NCBI GenBank assembly: GCA_964499445.1
Contig: CAZCLE010000003.1
Location: 1-64,000 of the forward strand
Direction of reading: 5' to 3'
Origin: GCA-2688105 sp964499445
GTDB lineage: Bacteria > Chloroflexota > Dehalococcoidia > Dehalococcoidales > GCA-2688105
Length of the DNA stretch: 64,000 nucleotides
Shown here one piece after another: positions 7,271 through 15,085 of this stretch (the first letter of the stretch is position 1; the number at the start of each line of letters is the position of its first letter). Position numbers and translations under genes: made by a program. A model generated the notes under the pieces. The model was given only the letters and a program-made list of their open reading frames with translations. It made no database searches and was not told the DNA's origin.

Positions 7271-7699
7271 TTGAGCCAAGAGCTGAAGCTTTCTGACCTG
7301 CACCAGGGAGACAACCTGTCTTCAGTGGTGAGGCATATTACTCAGAGAGATATTAACCTGTATGCCGAAGCCAGTGGGGATTTTAACCCCATCCATATAG
7401 ATGAGTCCTTTGCTGCCCAAAGTCCCTTTGGGGGTACTATTGCCCATGGTATGCTCATCCTGGCCTATGTGTCGGAAATGATGACCGCCGCTTTTGGTAA
7501 AAGCTGGCTGGCGGGGGGTAAGCTTTCAGTGCGCTTTAAGGCGCCGGCTCGCCCTGAAGATATTATAACCATCACCGGTAAGATTGATTCCATTGAGCAT
7601 AAAGAGAACATTCCACATATCAACTGTGGCTTGGAGAGTCACAATCAGAAGGGAGAAACCATAGTTATCGGCAAGGCAACCGTTAAACTATGTTCATAA
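7271..7699 (+). CDS. MaoC-like 3-hydroxyacyl-ACP/CoA dehydratase, HadB-like (142 aa)
   Basis: Contains the hydratase-2 motif: EASGDFNPIHIDESFA with the catalytic Asp and His, followed by SPFGGTIAHGML, typical of MaoC/PhaJ/HadB proteins. It should dehydrate 3-hydroxyacyl thioesters, replacing FabZ, with the preceding HadA-like subunit. Start choice: TTG 7271 lies 9 nt after AAAGGG, while ATG 7262 directly touches that site and has no spacer, so TTG is preferred; both are in frame. plsX follows after 27 nt. Confidence 0.8.
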   Translation: MSQELKLSDLHQGDNLSSVVRHITQRDINLYAEASGDFNPIHIDESFAAQSPFGGTIAHGMLILAYVSEMMTAAFGKSWLAGGKLSVRFKAPARPEDIITITGKIDSIEHKENIPHINCGLESHNQKGETIVIGKATVKLCS

Positions 7700-7726
7700 C
7701 CTGATGGGCAAGGAGAGAGGTATCTA

Positions 7727-8746
7727 ATGAGAAAAGCTAATCCGACGGTAAGAGTAGCTCTGGATGCGGTGGGTGGTGATTACGCTCCTGAAGAGATAAT
7801 TAGGGGGGCGGTTCTGGCTGCCGAGAAGAACGATGTGGAGATTAGCTTAGTTGGTCCCACTGATACAGTAGCTGGCGAGCTTGCCAAGCATAATACCTCT
7901 CATCTACCCCTCCATTGTGTTGGGGCTGACGGATTTATCAGTGAGGGTGAGCCTTCTGCCCTGGCTATCCGCCGCCGACCTAATGCCTCCATAGCGGTAG
8001 CGGTTAAGATGGTGAAGGCAGGGGAGGCCGATGCTGTGGTTGGTGCTGGTTCTACCGGAGCCATGGTTACTAGTGTCATCCGATATCTGGGCATGGTGGA
8101 AGGGATAGAGCGCCCGGTGGTTGGCGGACCCATTTTTGGTGTCGCTCCCAATACGATATTGATGGATTGTGGTGCCAATGTTGACCCCAAGCCATATCAT
8201 CTGTTGACCTTTGCCGTGGTTGGCTCTATCTACGCTAAAAAGTTGCTGAATATTGCTAATCCCACCGTGGCGCTGTTAAATGTTGGGTCGGAGGAGAATA
8301 AGGGCAACGAGTTAACCAGGGAAACCTATCCTCTCCTCCAAAAGAGTGGTTTGAATTTTATCGGCAATATAGAGGGCAATGAAATTCTTAGTGGTCGAGC
8401 TAATGTTATTGTTTGCGATGGCTTTGTTGGTAATATACTGTTCAAATTCGGTGAAAGTGGAGTGGAACTGGTTAGGAATTGGCTAAAAAGCAAGGTAAAG
8501 TTTTATCCATTAGTGGGTCTTTTGAGTAGACCATTTAAGGATTTGACCTCATTTTTGGGTGAGTCTCGTGGTATTGGTGACGGGCTTATCTGGGGGGTTA
8601 ATGGCATTGCTTTGAAAATACACGGGGCTAGCCGAGCTCCAGATGTAGCTAAGAAAATAGCCCAAGCCAAACTGGTGGTGGATATGGATGTAGTTGGCTC
8701 TCTAAAATCAGAGTTAGCCACCATCAGAGGTCAGCTTAAGTTATGA
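7727..8746 (+). CDS. plsX: Phosphate acyltransferase PlsX (339 aa)
   Basis: Full-length PlsX. The N-terminus VALDAVGGDYAPEEIIRGAV and the segments AIRRRPNASIAVAVKMVKAGEADAVVGAGSTGA and LLNVGSEENKGNEL are characteristic. It converts acyl-ACP and phosphate to acyl-phosphate, the first step of phospholipid synthesis in PlsX/PlsY bacteria, at the inner face of the membrane. A strong AAGGAGAGAGG site precedes ATG 7727. Placement directly before acpP and fabF is the common bacterial arrangement and supports co-expression of fatty-acid and phospholipid synthesis. No anomalies seen. Confidence 0.95.
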   Translation: MRKANPTVRVALDAVGGDYAPEEIIRGAVLAAEKNDVEISLVGPTDTVAGELAKHNTSHLPLHCVGADGFISEGEPSALAIRRRPNASIAVAVKMVKAGEADAVVGAGSTGAMVTSVIRYLGMVEGIERPVVGGPIFGVAPNTILMDCGANVDPKPYHLLTFAVVGSIYAKKLLNIANPTVALLNVGSEENKGNELTRETYPLLQKSGLNFIGNIEGNEILSGRANVIVCDGFVGNILFKFGESGVELVRNWLKSKVKFYPLVGLLSRPFKDLTSFLGESRGIGDGLIWGVNGIALKIHGASRAPDVAKKIAQAKLVVDMDVVGSLKSELATIRGQLKL

Positions 8747-8759
8747 AAGGGGTGTTGCC

Positions 8760-9017
8760 ATGTCTATTGATGAGACTTTAAAGGATATCGTGATTAGGAT
8801 TGTGCACTGTGATGAAGAGGTTCTTACTCCTACCAGTACCTGGCAGGATATGAAAGCCGACTCCCTGGACTTGGTTCAGGTGCTGGTAGCTGTGGAGGAT
8901 ACCTTTGATATTGAGGTTCCCGATGAGGACCTCAGCGAGCTCAAAAATTTGGGCGAGTTTGTTAAATATATTGAAACCCGGTTAGCCGAGAAGGACACTG
9001 CGAAGGGCACGGCTTGA
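8760..9017 (+). CDS. acpP: Acyl carrier protein (85 aa)
   Basis: A small acidic four-helix protein with the phosphopantetheine attachment motif DSLDLVQ (Ser at about residue 38) and the downstream EDTFDIEVPDEDL helix typical of ACP. It carries growing acyl chains in the cytoplasm for the enzymes encoded on both sides. An AAAGGGG site precedes ATG 8760, 13 nt after plsX. The C-terminal tail (EKDTAKGTA) is slightly longer than usual. Certain family, standard context. Confidence 0.95.
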   Translation: MSIDETLKDIVIRIVHCDEEVLTPTSTWQDMKADSLDLVQVLVAVEDTFDIEVPDEDLSELKNLGEFVKYIETRLAEKDTAKGTA

Positions 9018-9095
9018 AGGCGAGGTAGCTCTGCTGACTGATAGCTCTCGTGGTATTAGCCGGGCTATAGTTTTGAAATTGACTGAGGAAGAAGT

Positions 9096-10331
9096 ATGGA
9101 TAGACGAAGAGTAGTGATTACCGGAATAGGTGCGGTTACTCCTCTGGGCTTGGGCGTGAAGGAGTTCTGGGCAGGATTATCCGCCGGGAAGTCTGGTATT
9201 GATTATATTAGCTATTTTGATACTAGTAACTATCAGGTAAAGGTAGATGCTGAGGTAAATGGCTTCAACCCTGCCCAGTATATGGATTTAAAAATAGTTG
9301 ACCGCACTCCCAAGGCGGTTCATTTGGCTATTGTTGCGGCTAAGGAAGCGGTAGAATTGGCTCAGCTGGATATGACTAAAGAGGCAGCGGAGCGGGTAGG
9401 CGTTATCACCTCTACCATGATAGAGAATGACTATATTATTAAAGGGTTTGAGAACCTTCAGAAGCGGGGTCCGAGAAGAGGTGACCCGCTGTTTATTACT
9501 AAGGTAAGCCCGGCAGTGGTATCGTCGCAAATAGGGATGTTACTAGGCGCTAAAGGTCCCAATTCCAGTGTGAATAGCCTCTGTGCCAGCGGTGCTGATG
9601 CTATGGGGACTGCCATAAATCATATTCGCTTAGGCTATGCTGATGTGATGATAACCGGTGGTGCCGATGCTTCCCTGGAGGCAACCGCTATAGCTGGCTT
9701 GAATATGCTGGGAGCCCTGTCCCGGGAGACAGACCCGGCTAAGGCAAGCCGACCTTTCGACTTTAACCGCAATGGCTTTGTCTATGGCGAGGGGGCGGGG
9801 ATAGTGATACTGGAGAGCTACGAGCATGCCAAGAAGCGGGGGGCACCAATCCTGGCTGAGCTGGCTGGTGTTGGCTGGTCATTTGATGCTTATGATGCTA
9901 CTGCTCCCCAACCTGAAACCCAGGCGATGGCGATAAGTGTCGCCCTCCAGGATGCCGGGGTAAAACCAGAAGAGGTTGATTATATTAATGCCCATGGCAC
10001 CAGCACCAAGCTAAATGATGCCTGCGAGACCAAGGCGATTAAAGCCGTTTTTAATAAAAATGCCTACCGGATACCCATAAGCTCCAATAAGTCTATGTTT
10101 GGGCACATAATAGCCGCCGCTGGCGCGGTTGAGGCGGTTGCCTCGGTATTAACCATAAATAATAGCATTATCCCGCCAACTATAAATTATGAAACCCCTG
10201 ACCCGGAGTGCGATTTGGATTATGTGCCTAATGTGTCTCGCCAGGCAGAGGTAAATGTCTGCCTTTCTAACAGCTTTGGCCTGGGCGGGAACAATTGCTG
10301 CCTGGTTATCAAACGCTTCAGTGAAAGATAA
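9096..10331 (+). CDS. fabF: Beta-ketoacyl-ACP synthase II FabF (411 aa)
   Basis: Full-length thiolase-fold condensing enzyme with the Cys-His-His triad: NSLCASGADAM (active cysteine), NAHGTSTKLND and NKSMFGHIIAAAGAVE. The N-terminus RRVVITGIGAVTPLG is diagnostic. It elongates acyl-ACP with malonyl-ACP. Start ATG 9096 follows GAGGAAGAAGT. About 78 bp separate it from acpP; fabG starts 2 nt after its stop. No fabH or fabD is in the window, so initiation is encoded elsewhere. Confidence 0.95.
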   Translation: MDRRRVVITGIGAVTPLGLGVKEFWAGLSAGKSGIDYISYFDTSNYQVKVDAEVNGFNPAQYMDLKIVDRTPKAVHLAIVAAKEAVELAQLDMTKEAAERVGVITSTMIENDYIIKGFENLQKRGPRRGDPLFITKVSPAVVSSQIGMLLGAKGPNSSVNSLCASGADAMGTAINHIRLGYADVMITGGADASLEATAIAGLNMLGALSRETDPAKASRPFDFNRNGFVYGEGAGIVILESYEHAKKRGAPILAELAGVGWSFDAYDATAPQPETQAMAISVALQDAGVKPEEVDYINAHGTSTKLNDACETKAIKAVFNKNAYRIPISSNKSMFGHIIAAAGAVEAVASVLTINNSIIPPTINYETPDPECDLDYVPNVSRQAEVNVCLSNSFGLGGNNCCLVIKRFSER

Positions 10332-10332
10332 T

Positions 10333-11094
10333 ATGACATCTCTGGAATTAGACGGCAAAGTGTCTCTGGTAACTGGTGCCTCTCGGGGCTTGGGGAAAGC
10401 CCATGCTCTGAAGCTGGCTAGCCTTGGTTCCAAGGTGGCGGTCAATTATGTGGATATAGAGGGTGAATCTAACCAGGCTGACGCTGCTGAGGTAGTAAAG
10501 GCTATAACCAGTCAGGGTGGTGAAGCTATCGCTGTGGAGGCAGACGTTAGAGATGCGGAAACGGTGAAAGCTATGGTGGGGGAGGTAGTGGAGCGGTGGG
10601 GTAAAATCGATATTCTGGTGAATAATGCTGGCATTAATAGGGATAATTTGCTATTGAGGATGTCAGAGGAAGCCTGGGACGACGTAATTGATGTCAATTT
10701 AAAGGGTGCCTATTTGTGCACCAAGTTTGTCTTACGCTCAATGATGAAGCAAAAGTGGGGACGCATTATTAATATCGCCTCTATCTCCGGGGTAATGGGC
10801 ACCGCCGGGCAGGGCAACTACTCGGCGTCTAAGGGGGGATTGATTGCCTTTACCAAGAGCATAGCTCGGGAGATGGGCTCCTTGAACATAACGGTCAATG
10901 CTATAGCCCCCGGCTTTATTATCACCGATATGACTGATAAGCTGCCTGCCGAGAGGAAAGAAGCTATCCTGTCGTTGATTTCCCTGCAGCGCTTTGGCCA
11001 GCCGGAAGATGTAGCCGAGCTGGTAGCTTTCCTGGCTAGTGACCGAGCTAGCTATATTACCGGGCAGGTTATTGGCATAGACGGCGGAATATAA
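10333..11094 (+). CDS. fabG: 3-oxoacyl-ACP reductase FabG (253 aa)
   Basis: Short-chain dehydrogenase with the NADP-binding VTGASRGLGKAHA near the N-terminus, NNAGINRDN, the catalytic Ser-Tyr-Lys (ASISGVMGTAGQGNYSASKGG) and the C-terminal GQVIGIDGGI typical of FabG. It reduces 3-oxoacyl-ACP in fatty-acid elongation. The start is ATG 10333, 2 nt after the fabF stop; a longer frame back to 10255 lies inside fabF and is not needed. It is the last gene of the fatty-acid operon. Confidence 0.92.
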   Translation: MTSLELDGKVSLVTGASRGLGKAHALKLASLGSKVAVNYVDIEGESNQADAAEVVKAITSQGGEAIAVEADVRDAETVKAMVGEVVERWGKIDILVNNAGINRDNLLLRMSEEAWDDVIDVNLKGAYLCTKFVLRSMMKQKWGRIINIASISGVMGTAGQGNYSASKGGLIAFTKSIAREMGSLNITVNAIAPGFIITDMTDKLPAERKEAILSLISLQRFGQPEDVAELVAFLASDRASYITGQVIGIDGGI

Positions 11095-11227
11095 TTAATA
11101 TGCCTCGTTATTCTTCGGCTTTTAGTCAAGTAGTAATGCTCATCACTTAGCTCATATGATTTACCCTAACCGGTTCGTTTACTGAAAGCATCCTGTTCAG
11201 ATTAGCTATGGCTGAAGGTAGCCAGTG

Positions 11228-11256
11228 TAGACGGGTGATGAAGAGTAGGTTATAAT
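11228..11256 (+). promoter_or_regulatory. Promoter of the rsmI-metG operon
   Basis: A perfect TATAAT (11251-11256) sits 17 nt after TAGACG (11228-11233, four of six matches to TTGACA), about 20 nt before the rsmI start codon. Confidence 0.5.
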
Positions 11257-11276
11257 AGCTGAGTTGGGGAGAGACA

Positions 11277-12092
11277 ATGCCCATCCTTTATGTTGTGGCT
11301 ACCCCTATTGGCAATTTAGAGGATATTTCCCTGCGTGCCATCCGTATCCTGCGTGAAGTGAAGCTTATTGCTGCCGAGGATACACGCCGGACGAAACGAT
11401 TGCTTACTGCTTACGATATTAGAACGCCGATGACGAGTTATCATGAGCGTAATAAATGGTCTAAACTGGGTTATATTTTAGACCGTCTTGAAGAAGGGGA
11501 TGTGGCTCTGGTTTCTGATGCCGGGACGCCAGGTATGTCTGACCCTGGTTATGAACTGATTGTGGCGGCAAACCAGCGGGGCATTCCGGTGGTTCCCATT
11601 CCTGGTCCTTCGGTTATTATCACGGCACTGGTTGTCTCCGGACTGCCTACGGATAAATTTGTTTACCTGGGTTTTCTGCCTCATAAGGCTGGTAACCGGC
11701 GGCGTCTTCTTGAATCGGTGGCTGATGAACAGGGCACTATGGTGGTCTTGGAAGCTCCTCATCGCCTGCTAGCGGCGCTACACGATATATTACTTATTCT
11801 TGGGGATAGGGGGGTGGCAGTTTGCCGTGAACTTACCAAGATTTATGAGGAAGTTTTCCGGGGGACGATAAGCCAGGCAATTGAGCACTTCACCCAGCCC
11901 AGGGGAGAATTTACCCTGGTTATTGAGGGTAAGGTAGGGAAGGATAAACCGTTGTTAACCGAGGATATTGAGAAGCAGTTACACCATATGCGCCGCTCCG
12001 GGGTAATGGCTAAAGAGGCGATAGCAAAAATAGCTGGAGAAACCGGTTTATCAAAGAAGGAGCTGTATCGAGCCTGGCTCAGGTTATCCTGA
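11277..12092 (+). CDS. rsmI: 16S rRNA 2'-O-methyltransferase RsmI (271 aa)
   Basis: SAM-dependent tetrapyrrole-methylase fold: LYVVATPIGNLEDISLRAIRIL, AAEDTRRTKRLL, SDAGTPGMSDPG and the PGPSVIITALVVSGLPTDKF segment are the RsmI signature. The family 2'-O-methylates C1402 of 16S rRNA in the decoding centre. Length is normal. The start ATG 11277 follows GGGGAGAG. It is followed on the same strand by a zinc-ribbon protein and metG, a translation-related operon. Confidence 0.93.
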   Translation: MPILYVVATPIGNLEDISLRAIRILREVKLIAAEDTRRTKRLLTAYDIRTPMTSYHERNKWSKLGYILDRLEEGDVALVSDAGTPGMSDPGYELIVAANQRGIPVVPIPGPSVIITALVVSGLPTDKFVYLGFLPHKAGNRRRLLESVADEQGTMVVLEAPHRLLAALHDILLILGDRGVAVCRELTKIYEEVFRGTISQAIEHFTQPRGEFTLVIEGKVGKDKPLLTEDIEKQLHHMRRSGVMAKEAIAKIAGETGLSKKELYRAWLRLS

Positions 12093-12120
12093 GATTTTAG
12101 GTATGGGGAGGAGTTGATAA

Positions 12121-12339
12121 ATGCGCCGAGGATGTATATCTGTAGGAGAAGTCCAGTGTGACGGTTGCCATCGCATTATACCATATCCTGAGCGTTATTT
12201 AGCCGTTGATGAAAAGGACGGCGTTGAGGTTGAAGAAGGTGAGACTTCACGCTATTGTGTCGACTGCTGCTTGGCAAAGGGCTATGCTCAATACAAAATA
12301 GAGAAGGGAGAGAGGGTGCTGTCCTTCTTTCCTGAATAG
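12121..12339 (+). CDS. Small zinc-ribbon-like protein (72 aa)
   Basis: Two CxxC knuckles, CDGCHRIIPYPERY near residue 13 and YCVDCC near residue 46, flank an acidic loop, the layout of a small zinc ribbon. GGGGAGGAG precedes ATG 12121. It lies between rsmI and metG with short spacers, so it is probably co-transcribed with translation genes and might bind RNA or act as a folding or assembly factor. I do not recognise a named family; function unknown. Confidence 0.7.
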   Translation: MRRGCISVGEVQCDGCHRIIPYPERYLAVDEKDGVEVEEGETSRYCVDCCLAKGYAQYKIEKGERVLSFFPE

Positions 12340-12362
12340 GCATTTAGTTAGGGAAATAGGTT

Positions 12363-14093
12363 ATGAGCGAGAGAATTCTGGTTTGTGTGGCCTGGCCTTA
12401 TGCTAATGGTCCGCTGCACCTGGGACAGATTGCTGGAGCCTATCTGCCGGCGGATATCTTTGCCCGATATCATCGGACTAAGGGGAATGAAGTACTAATG
12501 GTATCGGGTTCAGACCAGCACGGCACACCAATAACTATCAAAGCTGAGCAGGAAGGGAAAAGCCCTGCCGAAATAGCCGCCAGGTATCATCAACAGTTTC
12601 TTGACTCGTGGCAGAAGCTGGGTATTTCCTTTGACTTATTTACTACTACCGGTACTACCAACCACGCTAAGGTATCACAAGACATTTTTCTTACTCTGTG
12701 TGACAAAGGCTATATTTACCGAGCTACAGTATCTCAACCCTTTTGCCCTAAATGCCGGCGTTTCTTGCCTGACCGCTATATTGAGGGCACGTGCCCATTT
12801 TGTAATGCGACCGCAGCTCGAGGCGACCAGTGTGATGAATGTAGTAAGCCTCTTAACCCGGCTGAGCTGGTTAATCCTAGTTGTCGTATATGTGGTACTA
12901 CTCCCGAGTTCAAGGATTCTGAGCACTTCTTTCTAAAATTGAGCGGGTTTCAAGATGAGCTTTCAGGTTGGGTAGAAAAACAAGGGGGAAAAGGCCAATG
13001 GAGGCCGAATGTTTATAATCTTACCCAGCGTTATCTGAAGGAGGGGTTGAAAGATAGGGCTATCACCCGTGATATAGATTGGGGAGTGCCGGTTCCGCTT
13101 GAGGGCTTTGAGAATAAGCGACTCTATGTGTGGTTTGAGGCGGTCATTGGTTACCTCTCGGCAGCTAAGGAATGGGCCAAGTCCGGTGGCGATGAGGAGA
13201 GGTGGCGCTCTTTCTGGCAGGATAATGAAACGAGGAGCTACTATTTTATTGGTAAGGACAATATTCCTTTCCATACCCTCATCTGGCCGGCGATGCTTAA
13301 AGGTTATGGCGGGCTTAATTTACCCTATGATATTCCGGCTAATGAATTCTTAACTATTGAAGGCAGAAAGCTTTCCACCAGCCGCAATTGGGCGGTCTGG
13401 CTGTCTGACTATCTCTCCCGCTATGACCCTGACCCGTTGCGCTATTTGCTTTCTATAAACATGCCGGAGACAGGGGATACTGATTTTTCGTGGCGTGAGT
13501 TTGTCCGCCGTAACAATGATGAGCTGGTGGCTACTTATGGCAACTTAGTCAATCGGGTACTCACCTTTGTCTATCGTAACTTCAATGGCGGTGTGCCCAG
13601 CTGTGAAGATATGGGTACTAGCGACATTAAGGTAGCTAATATTGATGCCAGTGGCAGTGAATTAATCGAAAAGTCTGACGCAGCTTTTATTGCCATGGAT
13701 AACCTTCTTTCCCAGTGCCATTTTAAACAGGCGTTAAAAATGACTATGACAGTTGCCCACGAGGCAAACCGCTACCTTGATGAAAAATCACCCTGGAAGG
13801 TAATCAAGGAGGACCGGCAGGCTGCCGCCAAATCCTTGTACGTAGCTATTAGCGTAATTTCCCGCCTGAAAACGATGCTGTATCCCTTCTTACCCTTTAG
13901 CTCTCAGAGGCTGCATGAGCTTCTCGGTTTTAAGGGGAAAATAGAAGATTACGGCTGGCAGTTTCATACACCTGTGCCGGGACAAAAGTTATTAGAGCCC
14001 CACCCCCTATTTTCTAAATTGGATGAAGGCTTGGTAGAAGAGGAAACGGCTCGGTTGGGGCATGCCTCCATAGTTGATTTGGCTGGTAGTTGA
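12363..14093 (+). CDS. metG: Methionyl-tRNA synthetase (576 aa)
   Basis: Class I synthetase with the HIGH-type motif in WPYANGPLHLGQIAGAY, the KMSKS-type motif KLSTSRNWAVW, and two zinc knuckles in the connective domain (CPKC...CPFC and CDEC...CRIC) typical of the four-cysteine-pair MetG type. It charges tRNA-Met. The sequence ends after the anticodon-binding alpha-helix bundle; the C-terminal tRNA-binding EMAP-like domain of some MetGs is absent, as in shorter members. Start ATG 12363 follows AGGGAAATAGG. Confidence 0.95.
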   Translation: MSERILVCVAWPYANGPLHLGQIAGAYLPADIFARYHRTKGNEVLMVSGSDQHGTPITIKAEQEGKSPAEIAARYHQQFLDSWQKLGISFDLFTTTGTTNHAKVSQDIFLTLCDKGYIYRATVSQPFCPKCRRFLPDRYIEGTCPFCNATAARGDQCDECSKPLNPAELVNPSCRICGTTPEFKDSEHFFLKLSGFQDELSGWVEKQGGKGQWRPNVYNLTQRYLKEGLKDRAITRDIDWGVPVPLEGFENKRLYVWFEAVIGYLSAAKEWAKSGGDEERWRSFWQDNETRSYYFIGKDNIPFHTLIWPAMLKGYGGLNLPYDIPANEFLTIEGRKLSTSRNWAVWLSDYLSRYDPDPLRYLLSINMPETGDTDFSWREFVRRNNDELVATYGNLVNRVLTFVYRNFNGGVPSCEDMGTSDIKVANIDASGSELIEKSDAAFIAMDNLLSQCHFKQALKMTMTVAHEANRYLDEKSPWKVIKEDRQAAAKSLYVAISVISRLKTMLYPFLPFSSQRLHELLGFKGKIEDYGWQFHTPVPGQKLLEPHPLFSKLDEGLVEEETARLGHASIVDLAGS

Positions 14094-14105
14094 GAGAGGG
14101 GAATC

Positions 14106-15071
14106 TTGCAGTTAAGCACAATTTATGAACCGGTTCGGGAAGATTTGGGCAGGGTAGAGGACGAACTAGGATTAGTCAGTAAGGTCGATTTTCCCTGGCT
14201 GGCGGAGCTACTAGGCTATAGCTTGAAGAGTGGGGGCAAGGGGATTCGCCCGGCGCTTACTCTGCTATCGGGCAAGCTTTACCACTACAATCTTGATACT
14301 CTTTTGCCTATGGCCACCGCCGTGGAGCTCTTGCACGTGGCTACCCTGGTTCATGATGACGCTATTGACAAGTCTCCGGTTCGCCGAGGCAGGCCAACGT
14401 TCTATAAGGTGTGGGGTGAGGAGAAAGCCGTGCTTCTGGGGGACTATTTATTTGCTAAAGCGGGAGAGCTTACGGCGACTACCCAGAATATACGAGTAAT
14501 AAAGCTCTTCGCTCAGACTCTCAAGACTATTTCCACGGGGGAGTTAGCCCAGACATTCAGCGCTTTTAATCTGGGGCAAACCTACCAGCAGTATATCCAT
14601 AGGATTTCTTGTAAAACGGCTGCCCTCTTTGTCCTAGCTACCGAGTCTGGCGCCGTCTTGAGCGGGGCACCGGAGGCATCAGTCAGGATTATAAATGAGT
14701 ATGGTTATAATTTAGGGATCGCCTTTCAAATCGTGGATGACATTCTGGACTTTATCGGAACCGAGGAGGAAATAGGAAAGCCCATAGGCTCGGATTTAGC
14801 TCAGGGCACCCTCACGCTGCCGGCAAGGCTTCTTCTGGAGCGCTATCCCGAGGATAATCCGGTGAAGAGATTATTTCAGAACCGGGATAGTCAAGAGGAC
14901 ATAAAGCTGGCGATAGAACTGGTTCGTAACTCGCCGATTATCGAAGAATGCTACACTGTTGCCGCAGATTATTGTGCCAAGGCTTGCCATAACCTTAACC
15001 TATTACCCGACAATGCCAGTCGCCAGTCGTTGATAGAAATAGCTGACTATGTTATCCGGCGAAAGCGATAA
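14106..15071 (+). CDS. Polyprenyl diphosphate synthase (321 aa)
   Basis: Trans-prenyltransferase with the first Asp-rich motif in LVHDDAIDKSPVRRGRPT and the second in QIVDDILDF, plus GGKGIRPALTLLSGK at the N-terminus. It condenses isopentenyl diphosphate units to make a C30-C50 chain for quinones or the cell-wall carrier; chain length cannot be read reliably. The start is TTG 14106 with GAGAGGGGAATC upstream, 12 nt after metG. ispE in the same window supplies the upstream isoprenoid pathway. IspB/HepT-type is the closest name. Confidence 0.88.
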   Translation: MQLSTIYEPVREDLGRVEDELGLVSKVDFPWLAELLGYSLKSGGKGIRPALTLLSGKLYHYNLDTLLPMATAVELLHVATLVHDDAIDKSPVRRGRPTFYKVWGEEKAVLLGDYLFAKAGELTATTQNIRVIKLFAQTLKTISTGELAQTFSAFNLGQTYQQYIHRISCKTAALFVLATESGAVLSGAPEASVRIINEYGYNLGIAFQIVDDILDFIGTEEEIGKPIGSDLAQGTLTLPARLLLERYPEDNPVKRLFQNRDSQEDIKLAIELVRNSPIIEECYTVAADYCAKACHNLNLLPDNASRQSLIEIADYVIRRKR

Positions 15072-15085
15072 TTGGCTAGTGATAG

